Shown piece after piece: positions 35,609 to 44,993 of a stretch of DNA of 64,000 bases. The DNA is from JAJPHF01 sp035293805 (lineage in GTDB: Bacteria > Chloroflexota > UBA6077 > JAJPHF01). A program made the translations under genes and the position numbers. Where the stretch lies: the NCBI GenBank assembly GCA_035293805.1, contig DATGMD010000067.1, positions 1 through 64,000 of the forward strand, in the 5' to 3' direction. The notes beneath the pieces are model-generated. The model worked only from the letters and a program-made list of their open reading frames with translations. It had not been told where the DNA came from and made no database searches. The first letter of the stretch is position 1. Each line of letters starts with the position of its first letter.

Positions 35609-37084
35609 TCACGTCGGCGCGGCGGTGGGGAAGACGAGCGACTTGATGACGACGGGCACGGCGCCCGAGGTGGGGATCAGGTTGCCGATATCGATGTAGT
35701 CGAACTCGCGTAGCTCGATGCCGTCGATCGACACGACGGGCAGCGCCAGCCCCATGTCGTCGCGGCAGTGCAGGCCCAGCAGGCCGCCGATGTCGCCGTC
35801 GCACACCAGCACCAGCGGGTGCCCACGGCGCAGGCTCGCCTGCATGCCCGCCACCGCGCCCTCACAGAACGCGTGCAGCCGACGGTACGTGGCCGAGCCC
35901 TGCCAGGGGAACGCGAGCGCGACCGGCGAGTCGGCGTCGGCGAGGTCGAAGCGGCGCAGCGCCGCCTCGATCGCCGCCTGCACGGCCTCGGCCGCGAACT
36001 CCGTCTGGTCGAGCGGCAGCGCCGGCGCGATGACCGGCACGTTGCGGAGCGGCAGCAGGTCCAGTGGCGACACGAAGATCGTGCTGCCGCTCACCTGGAT
36101 CGTGTACTGCGACGCGCCGATCACGGTAGCGCGGATGCCGGCGGCCGGCTCCAGCAGGGGGATGCCCGAGGCCTCGAGGCGCTCGCGCAGCGCCGCCGCC
36201 AGCAGGTGACCCAGGTCGCCGAAGCCGCTGCCCTGGCGGCCGTACACGAACTCCGACACGCCGCCCGAGACGGTGATGCCGTCGAGCGCGCCGCGGTAGC
36301 GGAGCGCTGGCGTGCGCAGCAAGCTCGCGGGCGGCCCGGCGCGACCGTCGCCGGGGATCGCCTGCAGCACGGCGTCGGCCATGTACGCCGCCATCGCCCG
36401 CAGCCCCTCGGGCGCGGCGCGGCCGCCCAGCCGCAGGTCCAGCCCGACCGCGCGGCCGATCTCGCGCCCCGCCGGCTCCAGGCGGGTGATCGTGCCGCTC
36501 TCGTCCACCACGACGAGCCGCGCGCCCACGTCGATGGCTGCCAGCTCGTCCACGCGGCCCGCCTGGCAGACCGCTAGCTTCGTCGTACCGCCGCCCACGT
36601 CCACGTTCAGGATCGTCTGGTCGCCCGGGGCCGAGCGCTCGGCCGCGCCCGAGCCGTGCGCCGCCATCGTCGCTTCCAGGTTGTCGCCCGCCGAGACGGC
36701 CACGAACTTGCCCGCTTCCTCCGCGAATAGGTCGGCGATGGCGCGGGCGTTCTCGCGCAGCAGCGCCACGCCCGTCAGGATCAGCGCCCCGGTGTCCACG
36801 TCCTCGCGGCGCAGCCCGGCCGCCTCGTACTGAGCGTGGATAAACTGCCCGAGTGCGGCGCCGTCGATCGTCGTCTCGTCCACGTAGGGGGTGAACAGGA
36901 TGTCCGACTCGTGCAGCACCGTACGGCTCACGGTCACGTAGCGGTTGTCCTGGCGCTCCAGCTCGAGCCGCGAGAAGAGGAGGTGCGAGGTCGAGGAGCC
37001 GATGTCCACCCCGACGCTGGTCAGGCGGATGCGGTCCTCCTCGCCCATCTGGCGGTCGGGAGCAGTGAAGTAGGCTTCGCTCAC
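35609..37084 (-). CDS. EutA-like ASKHA-fold protein (ethanolamine ammonia-lyase reactivase family)
   Basis: Starting from GTG 37084 the 491-residue protein reads VSEAYFTAPDRQMGEEDRIR, then SVGVDIGSSTSHLLFSRLEL (phosphate-1 loop), DVGGGTTKLAVCQAGRVDEL (phosphate-2) and DGITVSGGVSEFVYGR (adenosine motif), in the order of EutA. EutA and relatives use ATP to exchange damaged cofactor in B12 enzymes. No ammonia-lyase or other B12 enzyme is found here; the neighbours are a cupin and a UbiD enzyme. It may reactivate another enzyme of the cluster. The start could also be ATG 37048. The upstream intergenic hairpin at 37140 separates it from the cupin gene. Confidence 0.82.
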   Translation of the reverse strand: MSEAYFTAPDRQMGEEDRIRLTSVGVDIGSSTSHLLFSRLELERQDNRYVTVSRTVLHESDILFTPYVDETTIDGAALGQFIHAQYEAAGLRREDVDTGALILTGVALLRENARAIADLFAEEAGKFVAVSAGDNLEATMAAHGSGAAERSAPGDQTILNVDVGGGTTKLAVCQAGRVDELAAIDVGARLVVVDESGTITRLEPAGREIGRAVGLDLRLGGRAAPEGLRAMAAYMADAVLQAIPGDGRAGPPASLLRTPALRYRGALDGITVSGGVSEFVYGRQGSGFGDLGHLLAAALRERLEASGIPLLEPAAGIRATVIGASQYTIQVSGSTIFVSPLDLLPLRNVPVIAPALPLDQTEFAAEAVQAAIEAALRRFDLADADSPVALAFPWQGSATYRRLHAFCEGAVAGMQASLRRGHPLVLVCDGDIGGLLGLHCRDDMGLALPVVSIDGIELREFDYIDIGNLIPTSGAVPVVIKSLVFPTAAPT

Positions 37085-37139
37085 CGTTTCGGCAGCCTCG
37101 ACTTTCCGAGCGGCCCGCGGCCGTCCTCGCTGTGACAAG

Positions 37140-37182
37140 GATGGGCGCTGGGGTTTGACGCAGTCAAACCCCAGCGCCCATC
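37140..37182. terminator. Perfect 20-base hairpin between cupin and EutA-like genes
   Basis: The arm at 37140-37159 (GATGGGCGCTGGGGTTTGAC) pairs exactly with 37163-37182 around a GCA loop. It directly follows the cupin stop on the minus strand and precedes the EutA-like start. It could attenuate transcription so that downstream genes are made at a different level, or stabilise the cupin mRNA end. No T-run follows. Confidence 0.65.
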
Positions 37183-37194
37183 GCTCCACCTGAC

Positions 37195-38445
37195 CTAGTG
37201 ATGGTGCGGCACCGCCATCTCCGCGGGCGCGGTGCCCTTGGCAGGCGGCTGGAACGTCGACTCGGGCATCGTGAACTCGACGCCCACCTCCTTCAGCCGC
37301 TGCTGGTAGTACTCGCGAATGTACGGGTCTTCCTCCCAGTACATGATCGTGCGGCCGCCCTCGTGGATGCCAAACAGGTTGCCGGCCTTCACCTCGCCCG
37401 CGCCGGGCTCGTCGAAGATGCCGCCCCAGTGCGCCACCGGGCCGCCCCAATAGTTGATCACGCGGAACGGCTCCTTGCTCACCGCGAAGTGCTGGTGGAA
37501 CCAGCTGCCGCCGCCGGGCGCGGCCGCCACCAGGCCGCCGTCCTTGTACTCCTGGATCTTCACCTGGTCGCCCTTGCCCGCCTGCCAGGGCTGCGGGCCT
37601 AGCTCCACCGGCCAGTTGAACGTGTAGCCCGCCCCCTTCAGGCACACCAGCACGGCGCCCGACAGGTGGTAGTGAGCCTTCGAGTAGCGGCCGCTCGGGT
37701 ACTCGGCGATGAAGCCGCCGGTGGCCGCGTCCCGCAGGAAGCCGCTGAAGTAGGGCTGAATGCGGCGGTAGCCGGGCGCGCGCTGGTTGTCGAGCGGCAG
37801 GGCGCAGTTCTTGATGTCGGGGAACACGTTGCTGCGCATCGCCGCGCGGCCGCGCACCTCGTCGGCTTCCAGGTCGGTCTTGGGCTTGAAGAAGTCCTCG
37901 CCCATGTCGTAGCGGTCGCGGAAGTCGTAGGGGTTGTCGAAGATGAAGCTCCGGCTCTGGTAGATGTTCATGATCGGCGGCGCGTTGTTCGAGGCGATCA
38001 GCAGCGCCGGGCTGTTCGTCGCGTTCACGAGCTGGTGCCAGGCGTTGATCGGCGCCATGAACAGCGTGCCCGGCTGCCACTCGAACACCTGGCGCTTCTT
38101 GTCGCCCTCGCGCCAGACCTCGGTGCTGCCGCGCCCCTCCACGACCAGGAAGAACTCGTCGTACATGTGGCGCTCGGGGTTCAGCGCCCCGCCCGGCGGC
38201 ACCTCGACGACGAACATGCCCTTCACGCCTTCAAGCCCGTCGAGGTTCAGGAACGCGCCCTTGCCGCCGAGCCGCTTCCACGGCCCGAGGTTCAGCTCGC
38301 GCGTGTCGTAGACGCCGATCCCCGTGACGATCGGGATGCCCTCTTCCTCCATGAAGCGCTCGTAAGGGCTCTTCGGCGGGCGATAGGTCAGCAGCCCGGC
38401 CGGCTGCTCCCCGGTAGGCTCGTGCCACTGCGTGCCGTTAGCCAT
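37195..38445 (-). CDS. Double-cupin protein, metal-dependent enzyme candidate
   Basis: AAGGGAAGGGAG precedes ATG 38445. The 416-residue protein has two beta-barrel halves. The first has ERHMYDEFFLVVEGRGSTEV with His, Glu and a later His (NAWHQLVNAT). The second has SKAHYHLSGAVLVCLKGAGY and GSWFHQHFAVS. Both retain cupin His ligands, and the C-terminus ends in PHHH. Double cupins include ring-cleaving gentisate-type dioxygenases and isomerases. This one is not obviously gentisate dioxygenase and I cannot name it further. It is first in the minus-strand operon after the binding protein, so a reaction on the imported compound is likely. Confidence 0.78.
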   Translation of the reverse strand: MANGTQWHEPTGEQPAGLLTYRPPKSPYERFMEEEGIPIVTGIGVYDTRELNLGPWKRLGGKGAFLNLDGLEGVKGMFVVEVPPGGALNPERHMYDEFFLVVEGRGSTEVWREGDKKRQVFEWQPGTLFMAPINAWHQLVNATNSPALLIASNNAPPIMNIYQSRSFIFDNPYDFRDRYDMGEDFFKPKTDLEADEVRGRAAMRSNVFPDIKNCALPLDNQRAPGYRRIQPYFSGFLRDAATGGFIAEYPSGRYSKAHYHLSGAVLVCLKGAGYTFNWPVELGPQPWQAGKGDQVKIQEYKDGGLVAAAPGGGSWFHQHFAVSKEPFRVINYWGGPVAHWGGIFDEPGAGEVKAGNLFGIHEGGRTIMYWEEDPYIREYYQQRLKEVGVEFTMPESTFQPPAKGTAPAEMAVPHHH

Positions 38446-38716
38446 ACGACTCCCTTCCCTTCTCGTCACGTTGGAGCGTCGCGCGTGGCGGCTCCTCGTT
38501 ACCCTGGTAATACGCCTTTTTGGGCCGCGCGTTCCACCCGGCCCGTCGAGTCCCGCGCGGTCCCGTGGCCCGCGAGGACGACGGGGCGCGCGGGAGAACG
38601 CGCGTTTGCCGTCCCTCAGGCACCCAGGGTCGCCGACCGCTACCGGCTCGCTGCTGGCGCGGCCCCGCATCCCGTCGAGCAGGCCGTGAGGCGAGCGCTT
38701 GACGGTCGACGGATCA

Positions 38717-39841
38717 CTAGCGCCGGTAGGGGCCGAGCTGCCCGACCGCGTACGCCGAAAAGCGGTCGTCGATCACGCTCGCCAGATCGATCGGGTGGGC
38801 CACATAGCCGTGACCCGCGAACCAGTCCTGAGCCGCGGCGATGGCCTCGACGTTTATGCGGCCGTCAGGATCGTAGGCGCCCCACGGCATGATGTCGTAA
38901 AGATCGCGATCCTTCAGCGCAGTATCTTTCTGGAGGATCGCGATCATGTCGTCGCGGTTGGCGCCCTTGTCACGCGCATCCAGGTAGTCACGAATCCCCC
39001 GGACGTAGGCTTTGGCGAACCGCTGAGCCACGTCGGTGCGGTCGTCCGCGAAAACTGGCGCGAAGTAGAGCACGGATATCTCGTCGTTCGGGATGACGTC
39101 GGCCCAGCTTCTCAGCCGCACAGCCGAGCCATTCTGGACCGCCAAGGCCGCATACGGCTCGATAATCACCGCCACGTCGAGGTTGTTGTTGCCCAGGGCG
39201 ATCGCCATGTCCTGGTAAGCAAGCGGCGTCGTTTGCACGTCGTCCAGGGTGAGGCCGCCCTGGCTGAGCGCTTTGTCCAGGAACATCTCGGTGCTGTGGC
39301 CCTTGCTCGTGAACGCGGCCCGCAACCCGCGCAGATCGCCCAGGTCGCGCACGCGACCGCTCTCGATCAGCTCCTTGCGGACGAGCAGGCCGCTCGACTT
39401 GTCGCCGGGCGGCGCCGTGGTCATGCCCAGGGCGACACGCACGATGACTCCCTGGTTGATGGCGTTGAACAACGCCGACGTGATCCCGCCGCCGGCCACG
39501 TCGAGCTGGTTGGTGGCGAGCGCGGGAAAGAAGTTGGCCGAGCTAGCGGTATCGAGCCCGGGATCGTCGAACGTGATGCCCTCTTCGGCGAAGTAGCCGC
39601 GCTCCATGGCGACGAAGATGGGGGCCTGCCCCATAGACGGCGGGAATGTCGCCTTCACGGTTTCGGCACGCGGCGCGGCCGTCGCGGCGGTCGGCGCGAC
39701 GGTGAGGACAACGGCGGGGGCGCTCGGAGCGGCCGCCGCGGCCGGCGCTCGCGGCGCTGGCGCGGCCGCGTTGCCTGCGCAGCCGACGAGCGTTACAACG
39801 GAGGCAAGCATCACGGCCCGCGGGAGCAAGTGCGCGCTCAT
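38717..39841 (-). CDS. NMT1/THI5-type ABC substrate-binding lipoprotein (SBP-3)
   Basis: GGAGGGACGGG precedes ATG 39841. The signal ends TLVGC, a lipobox, followed by an Ala/Pro linker. The mature fold reads PIFVAMERGYFAEEGITFDD, NFFPALATNQLDVAGGGITS and DLRGLRAAFTSKGHSTEMFL, the pattern of nitrate/sulfonate/thiamine-precursor-type binding proteins. It is closely similar in layout to the protein at 44994, for example in the FxDRTDVAQRFAKAYVRGIR block. It is divergent from the ABC ATPase-permease pair, which probably serves it. 374 residues, normal length. Confidence 0.9.
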   Translation of the reverse strand: MSAHLLPRAVMLASVVTLVGCAGNAAAPAPRAPAAAAAPSAPAVVLTVAPTAATAAPRAETVKATFPPSMGQAPIFVAMERGYFAEEGITFDDPGLDTASSANFFPALATNQLDVAGGGITSALFNAINQGVIVRVALGMTTAPPGDKSSGLLVRKELIESGRVRDLGDLRGLRAAFTSKGHSTEMFLDKALSQGGLTLDDVQTTPLAYQDMAIALGNNNLDVAVIIEPYAALAVQNGSAVRLRSWADVIPNDEISVLYFAPVFADDRTDVAQRFAKAYVRGIRDYLDARDKGANRDDMIAILQKDTALKDRDLYDIMPWGAYDPDGRINVEAIAAAQDWFAGHGYVAHPIDLASVIDDRFSAYAVGQLGPYRR

Positions 39842-40002
39842 CCCGTCCCTCCAGAAGTCGTCCTCGGCACTCCACCAACCGCCAGATGGATGCTAACCGA
39901 GGCCGCCGCTAGGTGTCGACTGGCGGCGATCGCGAGGCGCGTGCGGTGCGATGCGCCTTTTCGGGGACGTTGCTGGGCCTACGTCGCGCACCGGCCAGGG
40001 TG

Positions 40003-40386
40003 TCAGCGCACACGCGCGCGGGCGGCGCCGGTCAGTCCCAGCCGCTTGCCCAGCACCTCGCCGTAGCCGATGGCGCCCATGCCGAGCAGGATGTGCAGCA
40101 CCTGCACGAGCCAGTGATTCGGGCCGGGCAGCATCTGCTGCTGTCCCATCCCGACCACCAAGAGCAGCACTGCCACCACGATGCCGCCAACGCCCAGCCC
40201 CGCGCGCCCCGCCATGATCCCCGCCACGGCGAGGACGACCAGCGCGATGACGACGATCAGCCCGAGCAGCATGTGGACGGGGATCAGCTGCCGGGCGTCG
40301 CCGCCCCAGAACAGCAGCCCCAGGATCAAGGCGAGCAGCCCAACCACCCGCACCGTCAGTTGCGCCACCCGCGCGGCAGTATTCAT
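40003..40386 (-). CDS. Small four-helix membrane protein, unknown
   Basis: AAGGAGTGCTGCCGC precedes ATG 40386. The 127 residues have hydrophobic segments VVGLLALILGLLFWGGDA, LIPVHMLLGLIVVIALVVLA, GVGGIVVAVLLLVVGMG and WLVQVLHILLGMGAIGYG. His residues in the second and fourth segments (VHMLLG, LHILLGMGAIGYGE) are placed as in small cytochrome-b-like or DUF4405-style proteins, so heme binding is possible. It is divergent from the ABC ATPase gene with about 150 bases between. Confidence 0.7.
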   Translation of the reverse strand: MNTAARVAQLTVRVVGLLALILGLLFWGGDARQLIPVHMLLGLIVVIALVVLAVAGIMAGRAGLGVGGIVVAVLLLVVGMGQQQMLPGPNHWLVQVLHILLGMGAIGYGEVLGKRLGLTGAARARVR

Positions 40387-40539
40387 GCGGCAGCACTCCT
40401 TCTCGCACCAACAGCATCCCTCCCATTGTATGGTGTGTCCGGCCCGGCCGGTTGACAGGCCCGCGTGGCGCCCGGTAGCATGACGCCACCGCCGACGGCG
40501 CGGACGACGTGCGCCCGGTACGGCCGGCGGGGAGGCGGC

Positions 40540-41382
<843 letters not shown>

Positions 41383-41390
41383 GGGGCTGC

Positions 41391-41442
41391 AAGAGTCAAT
41401 TGCTAGCTGTTGGGATTGCCCAACAGCTAGCAATTGACTCTT
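41391..41442. repeat. Long perfect hairpin element, copy B
   Basis: The 24-base arm at 41391-41414 pairs exactly with 41419-41442 around the loop ATTG. It shares the inner core GTTGG...CCAAC and the right flank TGACGAGGCACTAG with copy A at 18231, while the rest of the arms differs. It sits 9 bases after the ATPase stop, in the gap before the permease. Like copy A it lacks a T-run. Confidence 0.8.
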
Positions 41443-41480
41443 GACGAGGCACTAGCCTACGGGGGGGAGGGCCTGGCGCG

Positions 41481-42314
41481 ATGGCGCAATCCGTATCGCT
41501 GGAGCTACGACGCACCAAGGCGGCGCCGCGGCTGCGCGGCCTTGCCGACAATTACCGCCTGCTGGGCGCCGCCCTGCTGGTGCTCATCCTCGCCGTCTGG
41601 GAGACGGTCACGCGGCTCGGGTTGATCGACCCGCTGATCCTGCCGGCGCCGACCGCCATCGCGGCCGCTGCCCTGAAGGTGTTCGTGCAGACGCGGGAGA
41701 TCTACCCCCACCTTTGGGTGAGCTTTCAAGAAGGGCTGCTCGGCTTCGGCCTGGCGGTCGTGGTCGGGGTGCCGCTCGGGCTGGTGCTCGGCCGCAGCCG
41801 CCTGTTCCGCGCGCTTTTCGAGCCCTACGTGATGGCGCTGTACTCGACGCCGCAGGTCGCCTTCTTCCCGCTGCTGATCATCGCGCTGGGCATCGGCCTC
41901 TGGTCGAAGGTGGCGCTGGTGTTCTTCGGCGCCGTCTTCTCGATCCTGATCAACACGCAGGCCGGCGTCATCAACACCGACCGCCGCATGATCGAGATGG
42001 CCCGCTCGTTCACCGCCTCCGAGCTGACGATCTTCCGCAAGGTGATCCTCCCCGCGTCGGTGCCGTTCATCATCGCCGGCATGCGGCTGGGCCTCGGGCG
42101 CGCGCTCATCATGGTGTTCGTGGCCGAGCTGTTCTCGGCCACCGAGGGCATCGGCTACATGATCGTGCGGGCCGGCGCGCTGTTCGACACGCCGAAGCTG
42201 TTCGTCGGCGTGCTGGTGATGACGCTCGCCGGCGTGCTCATCTCCGAGGGCATGAAGCGCCTGGAGCATCGCCTGGTGCCCTGGCTGTCCATCCGCGAGG
42301 AGGAGACGCGCTAG
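41481..42314 (+). CDS. ABC transporter permease, nitrate/sulfonate/taurine type
   Basis: GGGGAGGGCCTGGCGCG precedes ATG 41481. The 277-residue protein has six hydrophobic segments and the EAA-type loop ARSFTASELTIFRKVILPAS that couples to the ATPase. Typical phrases are VWETVTRLGLIDPLILPAPT and FVAELFSATEGIGYMIVRAG. The permease is single, so it works as a homodimer, as in SsuC/TauC. Confidence 0.95.
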   Translation: MAQSVSLELRRTKAAPRLRGLADNYRLLGAALLVLILAVWETVTRLGLIDPLILPAPTAIAAAALKVFVQTREIYPHLWVSFQEGLLGFGLAVVVGVPLGLVLGRSRLFRALFEPYVMALYSTPQVAFFPLLIIALGIGLWSKVALVFFGAVFSILINTQAGVINTDRRMIEMARSFTASELTIFRKVILPASVPFIIAGMRLGLGRALIMVFVAELFSATEGIGYMIVRAGALFDTPKLFVGVLVMTLAGVLISEGMKRLEHRLVPWLSIREEETR

Positions 42315-42377
42315 CGCCCGGCGCCCCGGCGCACGACGAGCAAACACACGGCGGCTGGAAGCCGCAGGAGCACGCCC

Positions 42378-43670
42378 ATGCTGACCGCAGAGCAGAACGC
42401 GCTCATCACGCGCACCGGGCCCGGCACGCCGGGCGGCGACCTGCTGCGCCGCTACTGGCAGCCGGTCGCCCTCCGCGCGGAGCTGCCGCCGGGCGGGGCG
42501 CCAATCCCGGTGCGTATCCTGGGCGAAGACCTGGTGCTGTTCCGCGACGAGGCCGGCCGCCCGGGCCTCCTGGGCCTGCACTGCCCGCACCGCGGGGCGG
42601 ACCTCAGCTACGGCCGCCTGGAGGACGGCGGGCTGCGCTGCCTGTACCACGGCTGGCTGTTCGACCGCACCGGCCAGTGCCGGGAGCAGCCGGGCGAGCC
42701 GGCGGGCAGCACCTTCTACCAGCGCGTGCGCCACACCGCCTACCCCTGTATGGAGATCAACGACCTCATCCTGACCTACATGGGCCCCGGCGCGCCGCCG
42801 CTCGTGCCGGCCTATGAGTTCTTGCAGGCGCCCGCCGATCACGTCTGGGCGACGAAGATCCTGAACGAGTGCAACTACCTGCAGGGTAACGAGGGCAACA
42901 TCGACCCGCAGCACCTCTCGTTCCTGCACCGCCAGCTTGCCGAAACCGACGGCTCCTCCGAGCGGGTACCGGGCGCCGCGGTGACCTCGAACACTGCCCA
43001 GAGCCGCGACGTGGCGCCGACCATCGAGGTGGAGGAGACCGACTTCGGCGTGCGCATCTACTCCGTCCGCAAGATGGACGCGGACCACAACTACGTCCGG
43101 ATCTCCAACTTCGTCATGCCGAACATCAGCACCTTCCCCGGCATCACGGGCGGCGACGGCTTCCAGGCCCACTGGCACGTCCCGATCGACGACACGCGCC
43201 ACTGGAAGTACCTCATCAATCTCCAGCGCTCGCGGCCGCTGGACAAGGAGTGGGTGCGCCGCATGACGACCATGAGCCTCGGCCCGGACTACCGGCTGCG
43301 CCGCCACCTGAGCAACCGCTACGGGCAGGACCGCGAGGAGCAGCGCACGCGGAGCTTCTCGGGCATCGGCTACAACGACTTCCAGGCTCAGGACGCCTTC
43401 GCCACGGAGACCCAGGGCCCCATCCAGGACCGCACCGTCGAGCACCTGGGCACGACGGACCGCGCGATCATTCTGGCCCGCCAGATGCTGCTGCGCGGCG
43501 TGCAGGACGTGCAGCAGGGCCGCGAGCCGCCGCACGTCAGCCGCGACCCCGCCGCCAGCGACCTCAGCCACCTCGTCGTGAAGGCGGAAGCGCTGGCGCG
43601 GGGCATCGACTGGCGCACCTACTGGCAAAGGCCCGCCGCGCCTGAGGCCGCCGTCGGCGCGGCGCCGTAG
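42378..43670 (+). CDS. Rieske non-heme iron oxygenase, large subunit
   Basis: The 430-residue protein has a Rieske [2Fe-2S] site CPHRGADLSYG...RCLYHGW (Cys-X-His, then Cys-X2-His) at about residues 70-95. The mononuclear iron motif is GNIDPQHLSFLH at about residue 180 (Asp-X2-His-X4-His). The start, LITRTGPGTPGGDLLRRYWQ, matches the phthalate 4,5-dioxygenase / vanillate demethylase-like group. Members hydroxylate rings or cleave ether bonds with electrons from a reductase, not found in the window. It lies 64 bases after the permease, so it is probably co-transcribed with the importer. Confidence 0.93.
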   Translation: MLTAEQNALITRTGPGTPGGDLLRRYWQPVALRAELPPGGAPIPVRILGEDLVLFRDEAGRPGLLGLHCPHRGADLSYGRLEDGGLRCLYHGWLFDRTGQCREQPGEPAGSTFYQRVRHTAYPCMEINDLILTYMGPGAPPLVPAYEFLQAPADHVWATKILNECNYLQGNEGNIDPQHLSFLHRQLAETDGSSERVPGAAVTSNTAQSRDVAPTIEVEETDFGVRIYSVRKMDADHNYVRISNFVMPNISTFPGITGGDGFQAHWHVPIDDTRHWKYLINLQRSRPLDKEWVRRMTTMSLGPDYRLRRHLSNRYGQDREEQRTRSFSGIGYNDFQAQDAFATETQGPIQDRTVEHLGTTDRAIILARQMLLRGVQDVQQGREPPHVSRDPAASDLSHLVVKAEALARGIDWRTYWQRPAAPEAAVGAAP

Positions 43671-43781
43671 CGGAAGGGGAACACCCACGAGCCTGCTACT
43701 TGCGATACGCCACAATGCGCCAGCCGACGATCTGTCCCACCTCCCCCTCGAAGAGCGTTAGGGTGAGGGCGTTCCCCTCGT

Positions 43782-43825
43782 CCCTCCCCCTCGCCCCCTG
43801 GGAGAGGGCTGGGGTGAGGGCGCGG
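43782..43825. repeat. Dispersed CCCTGGGAGAGGG...GGTGAGGG repeat, copy 1
   Basis: The sequence contains CCCCCTGGGAGAGGG followed by GGGGTGAGGGCGC. The same string with a few changes is at 46480-46518. A partial relative (AGGGTGAGGGCG) is at 43759. It lies between the Rieske and binding-protein genes. Imperfect inverted symmetry lets it fold. This kind of CT/GA-rich element is often present in many genomic copies. Confidence 0.7.
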
Positions 43826-43870
43826 CTTCCCAATGCGCGCGCGATCGGTAGACCGGAGAGGCGAGACGCG

Positions 43871-44938
43871 ATGAGCAACCAGAGTGAGCATCGGCGCCGA
43901 GATCTTGGCGTGCGGGCCGGAGGCGCGCTCCTGGCCGCCGCGCTGGCGCTGCTGGGCGCCTGCGCGCCCGCCAGTCCGGCGAGCGCGCCCACCGGCGCGG
44001 CGCCCGGCCAGGCTGCGCCGGCCGCCAGGGGCACGCTGCGCCTGGCAGTCGCGGGCATGGACACCAACACCTACTCGGTGATCTACATCGCCGACAAAGA
44101 GGGCTACTTCCAGGAGCAGGGGCTGACCCTCGACGTGAAGGAGGCGAACCCGCCGGTGGCGACGCAGGCACTCATCGCCGGCCAGTTCGATCTCGCCCAC
44201 GCGGCCAGTCCGGGCATCGCGGCCGCGCTCAAGGGGGCGCCGCTGAAGATGATCTTCGTGATCGCCGAGCCCTCGCCGTACTGGATCATCGGCAAGAAGG
44301 ACCTGAAAACCTGGACCGACCTGAAGGGCAAGACGATCGGCGTGTCCTCGACCACCGGCACGCAGGTGCTCGACACGAGCCGCGTGTTGGCCTTGCACGG
44401 CGTGAATGCCCAGGCCGACGGCGTGAACTACGTCGTGCCGGGCGGGCCGGGCGACGAGCAGAAGGTGGCGGCGCTGCGGGCCGGGTCGATCGACGCCGGG
44501 GTGTTCGCCAGCACGGGCGCCGTCGTGGCGACCGACGACGGCTTCAGCCTGCTGGGCGACATGCACGCGATCAACACCTACGACTACACGCTCTGGGCGA
44601 ACAACCCGACGATGACGAACAAGGCCGATCTCGTCCGCGCGTTCGTCACGGGCACGCTCAAGGGATTGAAGATCTTCAAGCATGACAACGCGAAGGCCGT
44701 CGAGTACGTCACCCAGCAGCTCGACGGCAACCGCCACTGGGGCGAGAAGGTGGTCGAGCTGAGCGCGCCGTGGTTCACCGAGGACGGCCTGCCGACGGAC
44801 GCCGGTCTGCGTGAGGCCATCCGCTACAAGGAGGAGGCCTCCGGCGAGCCGAGCACCGCCGGGCCGGACCAGTGGTCCGCCTTGGACTTCGTCCGCCAGG
44901 CGAACGACGAGCTAACCCGCACGGGCTGGAAGCCGTAG
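43871..44938 (+). CDS. ABC substrate-binding lipoprotein (SBP-1)
   Basis: The 355-residue protein has a signal and lipobox (LALLGAC), an Ala/Pro linker, then the two-lobed binding fold: YSVIYIADKEGYFQEQGLTL, VATQALIAGQFDLAHAASPG, LKGKTIGVSSTTGTQVLDTS, ADGVNYVVPGGPGDEQKVAA. It belongs to the SsuA/THI5-like superfamily but is only distantly similar to the other two binding proteins of the island. It follows the Rieske gene by about 200 bases that include the dispersed repeat. Confidence 0.92.
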   Translation: MSNQSEHRRRDLGVRAGGALLAAALALLGACAPASPASAPTGAAPGQAAPAARGTLRLAVAGMDTNTYSVIYIADKEGYFQEQGLTLDVKEANPPVATQALIAGQFDLAHAASPGIAAALKGAPLKMIFVIAEPSPYWIIGKKDLKTWTDLKGKTIGVSSTTGTQVLDTSRVLALHGVNAQADGVNYVVPGGPGDEQKVAALRAGSIDAGVFASTGAVVATDDGFSLLGDMHAINTYDYTLWANNPTMTNKADLVRAFVTGTLKGLKIFKHDNAKAVEYVTQQLDGNRHWGEKVVELSAPWFTEDGLPTDAGLREAIRYKEEASGEPSTAGPDQWSALDFVRQANDELTRTGWKP

Positions 44939-44993
44939 CCCTCGCGGACTTCGGGGATGTGGAGCCGCCGTGAACGCGCGGGAGGAGACGACG

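Noticed and set aside
38699..40066. 455-residue plus-strand open frame
   Set aside because: Antisense to a binding-protein gene with clear lipobox and fold.
41505..43715. 736-residue minus-strand open frame
   Set aside because: Antisense to permease and Rieske genes with family-level matches; a GC-rich shadow.
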